A DNA stretch of 64,000 nt from an uncultured Lachnospiraceae bacterium (GTDB lineage: Bacteria > Bacillota > Clostridia > Lachnospirales > Lachnospiraceae). The stretch is taken from NCBI GenBank assembly GCA_905209075.1, contig CAJLRL010000001.1, positions 186,001-250,000 of the forward strand, in the 5' to 3' direction. The notes beneath the pieces are model-generated. The model was given only the letters and a program-made list of their open reading frames with translations, did not search any database and was not told the origin of the DNA. Positions 33,562-42,679 of the stretch are shown here, in pieces. The position numbers and the translations under genes were made by a program. The stretch's first letter is position 1, and each line of letters opens with the position of its first letter.

Positions 33562-33677
33562 GGGACTTACTGAATGAGATAAAAAATCAGGCAGATATCA
33601 GAAAGCTTGAGAATGGAACACGAACCCCTTTCTGTTAATTTGCTTAAAAGATTAGCGGATTATTTTTGGAGGCTATT

Positions 33678-35378
33678 ATGGTAGATGCTATGAAGTTGCC
33701 AGTTGGAATTGATGATTTCAGGAAACTGCGAGAATCGGATTTTTATTATGTAGATAAGACAAAGCTTATAGAACAGCTTTTACAAAGCTGGAGTGAGGTG
33801 ACTCTTTTTACACGTCCACGTCGCTTTGGAAAGACTCTTAATATGAGTATGCTTAAAAGCTTTTTTGAGATAGGTACCGATAAGTCTTTGTTTGATGGTT
33901 TATATATTTCAAAGAACAAAGAGTTATGTGATGAGTATATGGGAAAGTATCCGGTTATATTTCTTTCACTAAAGGGTGTGGAAGGTTTAGATTTTTCGTC
34001 AGCAAGGAGAATGTTATGCACTATCATAGAGCGCGAAATAAATAGACACTATTATTTAAAAACAAGTGATGCATTGACGGAGGAGGATAGGGCTCAATTT
34101 GCGAAGATGCTTCAGGGCAATGATAGCAATATAGAAGACAGTATACGAATGCTTTCACAGCTTTTGTATAAGCACTATAGACAGAAGACAGTTATACTTA
34201 TAGATGAATATGACGTTCCACCGGATAAAGCTTTCCAGAATGGCTATTACAAAGAGATGGTTTCTCTTATAAGAGGTATTTTTGGACAGGCACTTAAGAC
34301 GAATGAGTTTTTACAGTTTGCGGTGCTTACAGGATGTCTGAGAGTGTCAAAAGAGAGCATTTTTACAGGTCTTAATAATTTTGAAATAAATTCCATCGTT
34401 GATATAGACCATGATGAGCAGTTTGGATTTACTGATAATGAAGTTAAGAAGCTGTTATCTGATTACGACAGGGTAGAACGTTATCCTGATGTCAGGGAGT
34501 GGTATGATGGCTATCATTTTGGCAATGCAGACATATATTGTCCATGGGATGTAATAAACTTTGCTAAAAAACTTGTCGCAGACAAGAATGCAAGACCAAG
34601 TGCGTTCTGGATCAATAGCAGTGGCAATGACATGGTAAAGAGATTTGTGGATAAAGCAGATCAGACTACGAGAGATGAAATAGAAAAGCTTGTAGCAGGT
34701 AGTATAGTAGAAAAACGGCTTCGTCTAGATCTTACATATGATGAAATCGATAGTACAATAGATAATCTGTGGAGTGTGCTTTTTACAACCGGTTATCTCA
34801 CTAAGATAGGTGAAGTTAAAATGCCTGATAGTGAAAGCTATGCATATAAGCTTGTTATTCCCAATAAGGAAGTACGTGAGGTTTTTATCCTCCAGATCCA
34901 GGAATGGTTTAAATCTGTTGTCACAAACGATAATGACAATATGAAGCTGTTATCGAAGGCTATTCTTGATAAAGATGAACAGCGGATCCAAAGACAGTTA
35001 AATATTGTTATGGGACGCATGATAAGCGTACTTGATACAAAGGCTTCGGATAATATGAAAGAGAATTTTTATCATGGTGTGCTTCTTGGACTTTTGAGAG
35101 GAAGTAACCCGGACTGGCTTATCAAATCAAACCGCGAGTCTGGTGATGGTTTTAGCGACATCCTGATCAGGCCGGAAGATCCTGATGAGGGCATTGTCAT
35201 CGAGGTAAAGTACGCCAAGGAGATTAAGGGGCTGGATGTGGCCTGTGAGGCTGCAATGACACAGATCAAAGATAAGCGGTATTATGAAGCTCTAAGAGAT
35301 GAGGGAAGATGTAATATTTTGGCTTATGGCATTGCTTTTAGTAGAAAACGATGTAAGGTGATTGGAGAAAAAATATAA
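33678..35378 (+). CDS. AAA-ATPase-like / DUF1703 (PD-(D/E)XK) protein
   Basis: A 566-residue protein of the abundant gut-bacterial AAA-ATPase-like plus PDDEXK_9 type. It begins LPVGIDDFRKLRESDFYYVD, Walker A is FTRPRRFGKTLNMSML, Walker B ILIDEYDVPPDKAF, and the C-terminal nuclease-like motif is GDGFSDILI...GIVIEVKY. ATG 33678 is chosen because GGAGG at 33668-33672 sits six bases away; the TTG at 33666 would place the ribosome site inside the gene. These genes occur in many copies per genome and are mobile; role in defence or DNA turnover is suspected but unproven. Confidence 0.88.
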   Translation: MVDAMKLPVGIDDFRKLRESDFYYVDKTKLIEQLLQSWSEVTLFTRPRRFGKTLNMSMLKSFFEIGTDKSLFDGLYISKNKELCDEYMGKYPVIFLSLKGVEGLDFSSARRMLCTIIEREINRHYYLKTSDALTEEDRAQFAKMLQGNDSNIEDSIRMLSQLLYKHYRQKTVILIDEYDVPPDKAFQNGYYKEMVSLIRGIFGQALKTNEFLQFAVLTGCLRVSKESIFTGLNNFEINSIVDIDHDEQFGFTDNEVKKLLSDYDRVERYPDVREWYDGYHFGNADIYCPWDVINFAKKLVADKNARPSAFWINSSGNDMVKRFVDKADQTTRDEIEKLVAGSIVEKRLRLDLTYDEIDSTIDNLWSVLFTTGYLTKIGEVKMPDSESYAYKLVIPNKEVREVFILQIQEWFKSVVTNDNDNMKLLSKAILDKDEQRIQRQLNIVMGRMISVLDTKASDNMKENFYHGVLLGLLRGSNPDWLIKSNRESGDGFSDILIRPEDPDEGIVIEVKYAKEIKGLDVACEAAMTQIKDKRYYEALRDEGRCNILAYGIAFSRKRCKVIGEKI

Positions 35379-35515
35379 TTGTTCACAAAAAAAATCAAAA
35401 TTCCCATCTCTTTTTGTGAAAAAATATGTTATTATATCATTAGCTGATAATTGCTATGCGGAATAATCACTAGCACAGCATTGATTTATGATTTATAATT
35501 AGGAGGATTTTTACA

Positions 35516-36733
35516 ATGCAGAGATTTACATTACCCAGAGATTTATATCATGGAAAGGGTGCACTTGAGGCACTTAAGAGTTTTGAAGGAAAGAAAGCTA
35601 TTATCTGTGTAGGCGGTGGATCTATGAAGCGTTTTGGTTTCCTGGATAAAGCAGAGGCCTATCTGAAAGAAGCAGGGATGGAGGTTAAGCTGTTTGAGGG
35701 AATTGAGCCAGATCCTTCTGTTGATACTGTCATGAAAGGTGCGGCAGTGATGGAAGAATTTAAGCCGGACTGGATCGTGGCTATCGGTGGAGGCTCACCT
35801 ATAGATGCTGCAAAGGCTATGTGGATCAAATACGAATATCCTGATATCACATTTGAAGATATGTGTAAGGTATTTGGTATTCCGAAGCTTAGAAAGAAAG
35901 CTCATTTCTGTGCGATTTCTTCTACGTCAGGTACAGCTACAGAGGTTACAGCATTTTCTATCATCACAGATTATGATAAGGGAATCAAATATCCTATAGC
36001 TGATTTTGAAATTACACCTGATGTGGCAATCGTAGATCCGGAGCTTGCGGAGACTATGCCAAAGAAGCTTGTAGCACACACAGGTATGGATGCCATGACT
36101 CATGCAATTGAGGCTTATGTATCTACGGCAAACAGTGATTTTACAGATCCACTTGCACTGCATGCGATAGAGATGATCCAAAATGATCTCATTGATTCAT
36201 ATAATGGAGACATGGATAAACGTGATGCGATGCATAATGCACAGTGCCTTGCAGGAATGGCATTTTCGAATGCACTTCTTGGAATCGTACATTCTATGGC
36301 ACACAAAACAGGAGCTGCTTTTGCTGATCATGGAGCACACATCATCCATGGTGCAGCCAATGCTATGTATCTTCCAAAGGTTATTGCTTATAACGCAAAG
36401 GATGAGACTGCAAAAGAGCGCTACGGAGTCATTGCTGATTTTATGAAGCTTGGTGGAGATACACTTGATGAAAAAGTTGATCTGCTCATCAAATATCTGC
36501 GCAGTATGAACGATGCACTTAACATCCCTCATTGTATCAAGAATTATGGAGCAGACAGTTATCCGACAGAGGAGGGCTTTGTGCCGGAAGATGTATTCCT
36601 TGAAAGACTTCCTGAAATAGCAGCCAATGCTATACTTGATGCATGTACAGGCTCAAATCCACGCCAGCCTGATCAGGAAGAGATGGAAAAACTTCTTAAG
36701 TGCTGCTATTATGATACAGAGGTAGATTTCTAG
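35516..36733 (+). CDS. Iron-containing alcohol dehydrogenase
   Basis: A 405-residue group III alcohol dehydrogenase, likely reducing acetaldehyde or butyraldehyde with NAD(P)H in fermentation. The NAD-binding loop is AIGGGSPIDAAKAMW, and metal-binding residues lie in MDAMTHAIEAYVST, GIVHSMAHKTGAAF and DHGAHIIHGAANAM. Sequence resembles the C-terminal half of AdhE. It has a strong TAGGAGG site, its own upstream region of about 130 bases, and a hairpin terminator at 36801, so it is a single-gene unit. Codon use is ordinary, marking the return to core chromosome. Confidence 0.92.
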   Translation: MQRFTLPRDLYHGKGALEALKSFEGKKAIICVGGGSMKRFGFLDKAEAYLKEAGMEVKLFEGIEPDPSVDTVMKGAAVMEEFKPDWIVAIGGGSPIDAAKAMWIKYEYPDITFEDMCKVFGIPKLRKKAHFCAISSTSGTATEVTAFSIITDYDKGIKYPIADFEITPDVAIVDPELAETMPKKLVAHTGMDAMTHAIEAYVSTANSDFTDPLALHAIEMIQNDLIDSYNGDMDKRDAMHNAQCLAGMAFSNALLGIVHSMAHKTGAAFADHGAHIIHGAANAMYLPKVIAYNAKDETAKERYGVIADFMKLGGDTLDEKVDLLIKYLRSMNDALNIPHCIKNYGADSYPTEEGFVPEDVFLERLPEIAANAILDACTGSNPRQPDQEEMEKLLKCCYYDTEVDF

Positions 36734-36800
36734 AAATCAGATATATTATTTAATACTTGTCACACAGAGGTGTGAATGATAACTATGGTTTACAGATATA

Positions 36801-36836
36801 GCCTATCCTGTTGAGCAGACAGGATAGGCATTTTTT
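36801..36836 (+). terminator. Intrinsic terminator of the alcohol dehydrogenase gene
   Basis: GCCTATCCTGT pairs exactly with ACAGGATAGGC around a 7-base loop and is followed by ATTTTTT. Confidence 0.85.
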
Positions 36837-36857
36837 AAAATGAGGAGGAGTATAAAC

Positions 36858-38309
36858 TTGAAAAAAAACGGTAAGAATTATTTTTCGGCTATCACCGGAT
36901 GTCTGGCAGTATTTGCTTTTATGCTGCTGTGTCTGATCATACCGGATAAAAATGCGGATGCAGCAGGCAAAACAGGACTTTATCATGAGGGAAATGTCTG
37001 GAATTATTATGAGAACGGAGAAATTGCAAGCGATGTAACAACGCTTGTGAAATACAACGGAAGCTGGTGGTACGTAAACCAGGGACGCATAGACTTTAGC
37101 GCCAAAACACTTTGCAAATACAACGGAAGCTGGTGGTATGTAAACCAGGGGAGAGTAGATTTTAGTGCCAAAACACTTTGCAAATACAACGGAAGCTGGT
37201 GGTACGTAAACCAGGGGCGTGTAGATTTTAGTGCTAAAACACTTTGCAAATACAATGGAAACTGGTTTTATGTATCAGGCGGCAGGGTTAATTTTTCCGA
37301 CACAACAGTGGTAAAATACAACGGAAACTGGTGGTATGTCCATTCAGGCTGTGTTGATTTTGGTGCCAGAACACTGTGCAGATATAATGGTTTATGGTGG
37401 TACATATCAGGTGGCAGGATCGATTTTTCTGATACGACTGTAATTAAGTACAACGGAGTATGGTGGTATGTAAAAGGCGGTTATGTAGATTTCAATGCAA
37501 GAACATTGTGCAAGTATAATGGTACATGGTGGTTTATTAAAGATGGAAGGATTAATTTTGACACAAGAACATTGGTTAAATACGGAGCAAACTGGTTTTG
37601 TGTGAACAATGGTAGTGTTGATTGGGGATACAGTGGAAACTGCGGTTATAAAGGCTATACATATTCGATCAATAATGGAATCGTTGATTTTGGCAGGGGG
37701 GTGTCAAAAAGCAATGACTGGGTTTCGGGGCTTGACGTGGCGAAAAATAATGACAAGCTTATCATTGTGGCAGCAGAAGGCATAACTTCGGTTGATGCTG
37801 ACGTTTCAATGCATCAGCGTGATGAGGATGGAAACTGGTATGAAATGTTTTCAATCAGCGGACATGTCGGATACAATGGAATCGTGAAATCACATGAAGG
37901 TGACGGAAAGACACCGACAGGTGCATACAAATTTATAAATGCATTTGGAAATCTGCCGGATCCCGGATGCAGATTAAAATATATCCATTGTGATAGCAGC
38001 TATGACTGGGTTGATGATTCTGACTCGGTTTACTATAATAAGCTTGAGTCTTCTAAATACGTGAGGAAGGACTGGTCATCTGCGGAGAACATAAGCTCGA
38101 TAGGGGACAGATATAATTATGTGCTTGCACTGGACTATAATAAAGAATGTATTCCGGGAGCCGGCTCGGCTATATTTTTACATTGTGGCACAAATAAAAC
38201 GTCCGGATGTGTGTCTATTCCTGACAAATATATGCGCTGGGTCATTCAAAGTGTGGATGAGAATAGTACTATCGTAATAGATTCAAAAAATAAAATCCGC
38301 AACTATTAA
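36858..38309 (+). CDS. Secreted L,D-transpeptidase with tandem aromatic repeats
   Basis: A 483-residue exported protein. A signal sequence (FSAITGCLAVFAFMLLCLII, cleaved after DAAG or nearby) is followed by about ten 22-residue repeats of the type KYNGSWWYVNQGRVDFSAKT from about residue 65 to 285, related to glucan/choline-binding cell-wall repeats. The last 180 residues are a YkuD-type L,D-transpeptidase: GDGKTPTGAYKF and AIFLHCGTNKTSGCVSIP with the catalytic His and Cys. It may crosslink peptidoglycan or attach itself to the wall. TTG 36858 fits the AGGAGGAG site at 36842-36849; the ATG at 36840 would put that site inside the frame. Confidence 0.85.
   Translation: MKKNGKNYFSAITGCLAVFAFMLLCLIIPDKNADAAGKTGLYHEGNVWNYYENGEIASDVTTLVKYNGSWWYVNQGRIDFSAKTLCKYNGSWWYVNQGRVDFSAKTLCKYNGSWWYVNQGRVDFSAKTLCKYNGNWFYVSGGRVNFSDTTVVKYNGNWWYVHSGCVDFGARTLCRYNGLWWYISGGRIDFSDTTVIKYNGVWWYVKGGYVDFNARTLCKYNGTWWFIKDGRINFDTRTLVKYGANWFCVNNGSVDWGYSGNCGYKGYTYSINNGIVDFGRGVSKSNDWVSGLDVAKNNDKLIIVAAEGITSVDADVSMHQRDEDGNWYEMFSISGHVGYNGIVKSHEGDGKTPTGAYKFINAFGNLPDPGCRLKYIHCDSSYDWVDDSDSVYYNKLESSKYVRKDWSSAENISSIGDRYNYVLALDYNKECIPGAGSAIFLHCGTNKTSGCVSIPDKYMRWVIQSVDENSTIVIDSKNKIRNY
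37050..37247 (+). repeat. Three near-identical 66-bp tandem units
   Basis: Units 37050-37115, 37116-37181 and 37182-37247 differ at only a few bases, mostly silent, whereas later protein repeats in the same gene are diverged. This points to recent expansion by slippage or unequal exchange. Confidence 0.8.
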
Positions 38310-38469
38310 AATAATTTGTATATAGAGTTGCAAAGGGGATATATTATATGTTACTATAAGACTACATGAGTAGTAACGATTCATTTGTCACATGGCAAAT
38401 GGTCTCATAGATTTTGAATTTACGCCTCCACATGGTTATTTTCAAAAGCTATATGCTCATGTAACAGAA

Positions 38470-38498
38470 AAGTCCTTGGCTTTTGCCGGGGCTTTTTT
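38470..38498 (+). terminator. Intrinsic terminator-like hairpin
   Basis: AAGTCCTTGGC pairs with GCCGGGGCTT around TTTT, with two G-U pairs, followed by a T-run. It lies 160 bases after the transpeptidase stop. The rest of the 38,310-38,585 gap holds no recognised feature. Confidence 0.6.
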
Positions 38499-38585
38499 GC
38501 GTAATCCTTTTTTGCGTAATACAGGCTATTAAAATTATGAAAAGTATTATATAATAATAAAAAATTATTGATGGAGGAAAATAAA

Positions 38586-38810
38586 ATGAATATAGAAGAA
38601 CTGGTAGAGATAAGCGAATGTCCGCATTGTGGAGGCGGCGCAATTCTTGAGGAAGAATGTGGATGCTCATATTATGTAATGTGTCTTGAGTGTGGATGCC
38701 ATTCGGTAAACATTGATTTCAAGTCGGAGGACGAAAGGCTTGAGGCTGCAAGACGCACAGCAGAACTTTGGAATTGTGGTAAAGTTATTTCAAGTGAGCC
38801 GGGTGAATGA
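38586..38810 (+). CDS. Small zinc-ribbon protein (Lar-like)
   Basis: A 74-residue protein with two CxxC-type pairs, SECPHCGGGAILEEECGCSY and MCLECGCHSV, followed by a helix LEAARRTAELWNCG. The layout (CPxCGG..., Y-x-V-x-C-x-x-C, then A...W) is that of the Lar/restriction-alleviation-like zinc ribbons common as small regulators. ATG 38586 fits GGAGG at 38573-38577. The neighbour at 38884 also carries zinc ribbons. Function is not established. Confidence 0.65.
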   Translation: MNIEELVEISECPHCGGGAILEEECGCSYYVMCLECGCHSVNIDFKSEDERLEAARRTAELWNCGKVISSEPGE

Positions 38811-38883
38811 TCAAAAATTATTTACTCTCATAATTCTTAATTTAGAAGATTCTGAGAGTAAATAATGTAAAAAGGGAGGATAT

Positions 38884-40023
38884 ATGGCGGATAAAGTAGT
38901 AAAAGGCTATTGGGACTGCCCATATTGCAGCAGCAGGGAAATCAATGGACTTGTAGATTTCTGCCCGAATTGCGGAGTCCACAAACCAAAAGATGTTAAA
39001 TACTATTTAAAGGGAAATGTTACGACCAATACGACATATTCGAAAAGCCAGGTTCCAGATTCGGATGTTTTGTCAGAAAAAGAGCTTGAGAAAGCCGGGA
39101 TATCCAAAGAAGAATGTGATGGAAAACATAAGGAATGGGTATGTGATTTTTGTGGAAGCTTAAATAACTGGGCTGATAATGTGTGCAGTTCATGTGGTTC
39201 ACAAAAGGATGAGTCAGATACATTGTATGGTGGTGAAAAAAAGTCCGGGGAAGAACCGGCAGAGCAGCAGCACACTGCCAGCAGTCAGGATAAAGAACAG
39301 CTTTCGGTGTGGGATAAGATAAAAAGTTTCTTTGTGAAAAATCGTAAAGCAGTTGCGATAGTGACTGTGATCATAGCGGTTTTATCAGTTATGTTTTTCC
39401 CATACAAAAAAGTAGTTACAGTAAAAAGTTTTGCATGGGAGAGGAATATATCCCTCGAAGAGTACAGGACTGTGCAGGAATCGGACTGGAATGTCCCCGA
39501 AGGAGGCAGGGTATATGATGAAAAGACCGAGATAAAATCGTATGTCTCGGTGGTGGATCATTATGAAACTGTCTGGGAGACGAAGACACGCGAGGTTTTT
39601 GACCACAATGAGACATCGACTACTTACAGTGACAATGGAAACGGAACGTTTACAGAGCATACGACCACAACTCCAGTATACAGGACAGAGACATATCAGG
39701 AAAGCCATGAGGAACCTGTTTACAGGCAGGATCCGGTTTATGCCACAAAATACTATTACGACATAGATAAATGGGTTGATACCGGAAACGATTATCCGTC
39801 AAGCGGTAAAGATCACAAACCATACTGGAATGAGGACTATAAGCCTATGGCTGATAATATCAGAGATACGGACAGGAGCGAGACATATACTGTTAAGCTT
39901 GATAACGGTAAGACGCAGGAAAAGTCATATTCTGAGTGGAAAAATATGAAAATAGGTGATACAAAGGAACAGACAACATGTCTGGTGGGAATCGTATACA
40001 GTGAAAAGGATTTAGGAAAATAA
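38884..40023 (+). CDS. Membrane protein with two cytosolic zinc ribbons
   Basis: A 379-residue protein. Two zinc ribbons lie at the N-terminus (DCPYCSSREINGLVDFCPNC and VCDFCGSLNNWADNVCSSCG), then a linker, one membrane segment (AVAIVTVIIAVLSVMFF, about 159-175) and a 200-residue outer domain rich in Tyr, Thr and Glu with CREEP-like repeats (YETVWETKTREVFDHNETST, YRTETYQESHEEPVY). The outer part resembles a family of zinc-ribbon membrane proteins of unknown role in gut Firmicutes. It has a GGGAGG ribosome site and lies one base from the next gene, so the two share a transcript. Confidence 0.65.
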   Translation: MADKVVKGYWDCPYCSSREINGLVDFCPNCGVHKPKDVKYYLKGNVTTNTTYSKSQVPDSDVLSEKELEKAGISKEECDGKHKEWVCDFCGSLNNWADNVCSSCGSQKDESDTLYGGEKKSGEEPAEQQHTASSQDKEQLSVWDKIKSFFVKNRKAVAIVTVIIAVLSVMFFPYKKVVTVKSFAWERNISLEEYRTVQESDWNVPEGGRVYDEKTEIKSYVSVVDHYETVWETKTREVFDHNETSTTYSDNGNGTFTEHTTTTPVYRTETYQESHEEPVYRQDPVYATKYYYDIDKWVDTGNDYPSSGKDHKPYWNEDYKPMADNIRDTDRSETYTVKLDNGKTQEKSYSEWKNMKIGDTKEQTTCLVGIVYSEKDLGK

Positions 40024-40024
40024 T

Positions 40025-40537
40025 ATGAAGACATTAATAGTTGTTGATATGCAGAATGATTTTATAGACGGAGCGCTTGGAACAAAAGAGGCACAGGCGA
40101 TCGTTAAAAATGTAGCAGCAAAGATCAGGGAGTATCAGGCAGAGGGAAACGAGATAATCTTTACCAGAGATACTCATGGGGAAGATTATCTTGACACACC
40201 GGAAGGAAAGAAGCTGCCGGTAAAGCATTGCATAAAGGGCACAAAAGGCTGGGAGATAGCGGATGGTCTTTATGTGGATGGCGCTGATTGTATTGACAAA
40301 CCAAATTTTGGATGGCCACATTGGAACGAGAGATCGTTTGAAGAAATAGAACTTGTCGGGCTTTGCACAGATATATGTGTTGTTTCAAACGCCCTTATAT
40401 TAAAGGCACAGTTTCCGGATGTGCCGGTTACTGTGGATGCTGCGTGTTGCGCAGGCGTTACACCGGAGAGCCATGAGGCGGCGCTTGTTACAATGAAGAT
40501 GTGCCAGATCGATATAAAGAGTTATAAACAGTTATAA
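40025..40537 (+). CDS. Isochorismatase-family cysteine hydrolase
   Basis: A 170-residue cysteine hydrolase of the nicotinamidase/isochorismatase fold. Catalytic residues are D9 in IVVDMQNDFIDG, a lysine in LPVKHCIKGTKGW and the cysteine in ELVGLCTDICVVSNALIL, preceded by the usual cis-peptide region. Size and motifs suit a small amidase, possibly a nicotinamidase acting in NAD recycling, but the metal-binding pattern of PncA is incomplete so the substrate is open. The gene sits one base after the zinc-ribbon gene. Confidence 0.85.
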   Translation: MKTLIVVDMQNDFIDGALGTKEAQAIVKNVAAKIREYQAEGNEIIFTRDTHGEDYLDTPEGKKLPVKHCIKGTKGWEIADGLYVDGADCIDKPNFGWPHWNERSFEEIELVGLCTDICVVSNALILKAQFPDVPVTVDAACCAGVTPESHEAALVTMKMCQIDIKSYKQL

Positions 40538-40567
40538 AAAACAAAAAAGTTATAAAACGGGGGGAAT

Positions 40568-42421
40568 ATGTACAACGATAAAGGAAATACAAAGTATCTG
40601 AAATTGCTAAAGCAGAACTATTCATCAAGCCAGGATGTTATAAGGGAGATCATAAATCTCTCGGCAATCATCAATCTGCCAAAGGGCACGGAGTTTTTCC
40701 TGAGTGACATACATGGAGAGTACGAGGCGTTTTTACATATCATGAATAACTGCTCCGGTGTCATCAAGGAAAAGGTGGATCTGATATTTAATGATACGCT
40801 GTCGGATTATGACAGACAGGAGCTTTGTACGCTCATATATTATCCGAGAGAGAAGATGGCTATGCTTGATGAGCAGGACAAGATCGACGGCGACTGGTAT
40901 GCTATGACACTCAATCACCTTATACTCGTAGCAAAAGTGCTGTCATCGAAATATACGAGATCAAAGGTGCGTAAAGCACTTCCACAGGAATATGCTTATA
41001 TCATTGATGAGCTTTTGCATGCGCAGGAGGACGAGGATGCGAACCAGGTCAGATATCACAAACAGATATTGAAGACGATAATAGATCTCGAGGATGCCGA
41101 TGAATTTATAATCGCATTGTCAGCACTCATAAAAAGGCTTGCGGTCGATCATCTGCACATAGTCGGGGATGTTTTCGACAGGGGCGGAAATGCCGATAAA
41201 ATACTGGATCTGTTGTATGATTATCACTCGCTGGATATCGAGTGGGGAAATCATGATATCCTCTGGATGGGGGCAGCATGTGGAAATGATGCGTGTATAT
41301 GCAATGTGATCCGCAACAATCTAAAATACAATAACGTGGAAATACTTGAAAACGCATATGGAATAAGCTTGCGCCAGCTCATGCTTTTTGGGATGAAGAC
41401 TTATGGCATAGACGATGGGATAAAGGCGGCAAAAACTGCGGTCACGGTTATGCTTTTTAAGCTCGAAGGACAGCTTATCATGGCGCATCCGGAGTATGAG
41501 ATGGGAGACAGGCTCATGCTTGACAGAATTGACGATATGCAGGATATCGGAGTGAAAAGGAGTAGCTTTCCAACAGTGAATCACGAGAATCCGTATGAGC
41601 TTACTGCGGAAGAAAATGCTATCATGCGGAAGCTTCACAGACAGTTCGTTTCAGGGCAGCGTCTTAGAAAACATATACAGTTTCTGTATGATCATGGCAG
41701 CATGTACAATGTATACAATGGAAATCTGATATACCATGGATGTGTTCCGGTGGACAAAAATGGTGCGTTTGACAAGCTGTGCATTGATGGAGAACTGTAT
41801 CACGGAAAGGCGCTTCTGGATAAATGTGAGGAAAAAGCCAGGGCAGCATATGTTGACACTCCGGACAGGGATGATGTAGACTTTATGTGGTTCTTATGGG
41901 GTGGTGAGAAATCTCCTCTGTGCGGAAGAAAGTTAAAGACTTTTGAGCGTGAATATGTAAGTGATAAAAATTTATGGAAAGAAGAATCGAATCCGTATTA
42001 CAGCAAATACTATGATGAAAGCTTTTGCTGTCAGATACTTCACGAATTTGGACTGTATGATGAAAAGTCGCATATCATAAACGGACACACACCGGTTCAT
42101 GCGATAGAGGGAGAAAACCCGGTTAGGGCAAACGGAAGACTGTTTGTGATTGACGGAGGCTTTTGCCGTTCCATGAACAAGACTACCGGAATAGCAGGAT
42201 ATACACTTATCTACAATTCGCACGGGTTGCGGCTAAAGGCACATACGCCGTTTACATCTGTTGAGGATGCTCTTATAAACAACACTGATATCGAATCATC
42301 ATCTGAGGTGGAGGAAAAAGATAAACATCGTATGCTCGTAAGAGACACGGATATAGGAAAACGGCTGATGTGCGAGATAGAGGATCTTCAGCTGCTGCTG
42401 AAAAATTACAGGAAATTATAA
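40568..42421 (+). CDS. fbp: Fructose-1,6-bisphosphatase, class III
   Basis: A 617-residue class III FBPase, the gluconeogenic enzyme typical of Firmicutes. Metallophosphatase motifs are all present: FFLSDIHGEYEAF (DxH), HIVGDVFDRGGNADKILDLL (GDxxDRG), IEWGNHDILWMGA (GNH), and HIINGHTPVHAIEGENPVRA (GHTP). Length and order fit the family well. A GGGGGG site precedes the ATG. It follows the cysteine hydrolase by 30 bases and ends at a hairpin terminator at 42471. Confidence 0.95.
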   Translation: MYNDKGNTKYLKLLKQNYSSSQDVIREIINLSAIINLPKGTEFFLSDIHGEYEAFLHIMNNCSGVIKEKVDLIFNDTLSDYDRQELCTLIYYPREKMAMLDEQDKIDGDWYAMTLNHLILVAKVLSSKYTRSKVRKALPQEYAYIIDELLHAQEDEDANQVRYHKQILKTIIDLEDADEFIIALSALIKRLAVDHLHIVGDVFDRGGNADKILDLLYDYHSLDIEWGNHDILWMGAACGNDACICNVIRNNLKYNNVEILENAYGISLRQLMLFGMKTYGIDDGIKAAKTAVTVMLFKLEGQLIMAHPEYEMGDRLMLDRIDDMQDIGVKRSSFPTVNHENPYELTAEENAIMRKLHRQFVSGQRLRKHIQFLYDHGSMYNVYNGNLIYHGCVPVDKNGAFDKLCIDGELYHGKALLDKCEEKARAAYVDTPDRDDVDFMWFLWGGEKSPLCGRKLKTFEREYVSDKNLWKEESNPYYSKYYDESFCCQILHEFGLYDEKSHIINGHTPVHAIEGENPVRANGRLFVIDGGFCRSMNKTTGIAGYTLIYNSHGLRLKAHTPFTSVEDALINNTDIESSSEVEEKDKHRMLVRDTDIGKRLMCEIEDLQLLLKNYRKL

Positions 42422-42470
42422 ATGAGGGGCAAAATACCTTTTGACCATCATATCATAATATGTTTTTATA

Positions 42471-42512
42471 ACTGCAAAAACTTGACGTACGTCATGTTTT
42501 GCAGTTTTTTAG
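42471..42512 (+). terminator. Terminator hairpin with palindromic tip, copy 1
   Basis: ACTGCAAAA pairs with TTTTGCAGT followed by TTTTT, and the tip holds the perfect 12-base palindrome TGACGTACGTCA. A near copy, including the following GTGGTATATA, occurs at 44448-44503. Confidence 0.75.
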
Positions 42513-42601
42513 TGGTATATATAAAATCTTTACAACTCTTTATATAACGCTTGTAATCTTATTATATATAATGATTATAGGCGTTTTTTATATGAAGCTT
42601 G

Positions 42602-42666
42602 ACAAAAGAGTTATAAAAAGTTATAAATAGTTATAAAAGAACAAAAGAGTTATAAAAAGTTATAAA
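42602..42666 (+). repeat. Direct repeats of 26 bp upstream of the ATPase gene
   Basis: A 26-base unit, ACAAAAGAGTTATAAAAAGT followed by TATAAA, occurs at 42602-42627 and 42641-42666. It is itself built of AGTTATAAAA units, which also appear upstream of fbp (40525-40556). Confidence 0.7.
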
Positions 42667-42679
42667 AATGGGGGCAAAT

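Noticed and set aside
35405..35450. Possible Rex half-site (TTTTTGTGAA) and promoter before the alcohol dehydrogenase
   Set aside because: Only one half-site is visible and promoter spacing is poor; not strong enough to list.
36840..36857. ATG 36840 as start of the L,D-transpeptidase
   Set aside because: The AGGAGGAG ribosome site lies inside this frame and fits the TTG at 36858.
37042..37710. Regular repeats that could be mistaken for a CRISPR array
   Set aside because: They are in-frame 66-bp protein-coding repeats without unique spacers.
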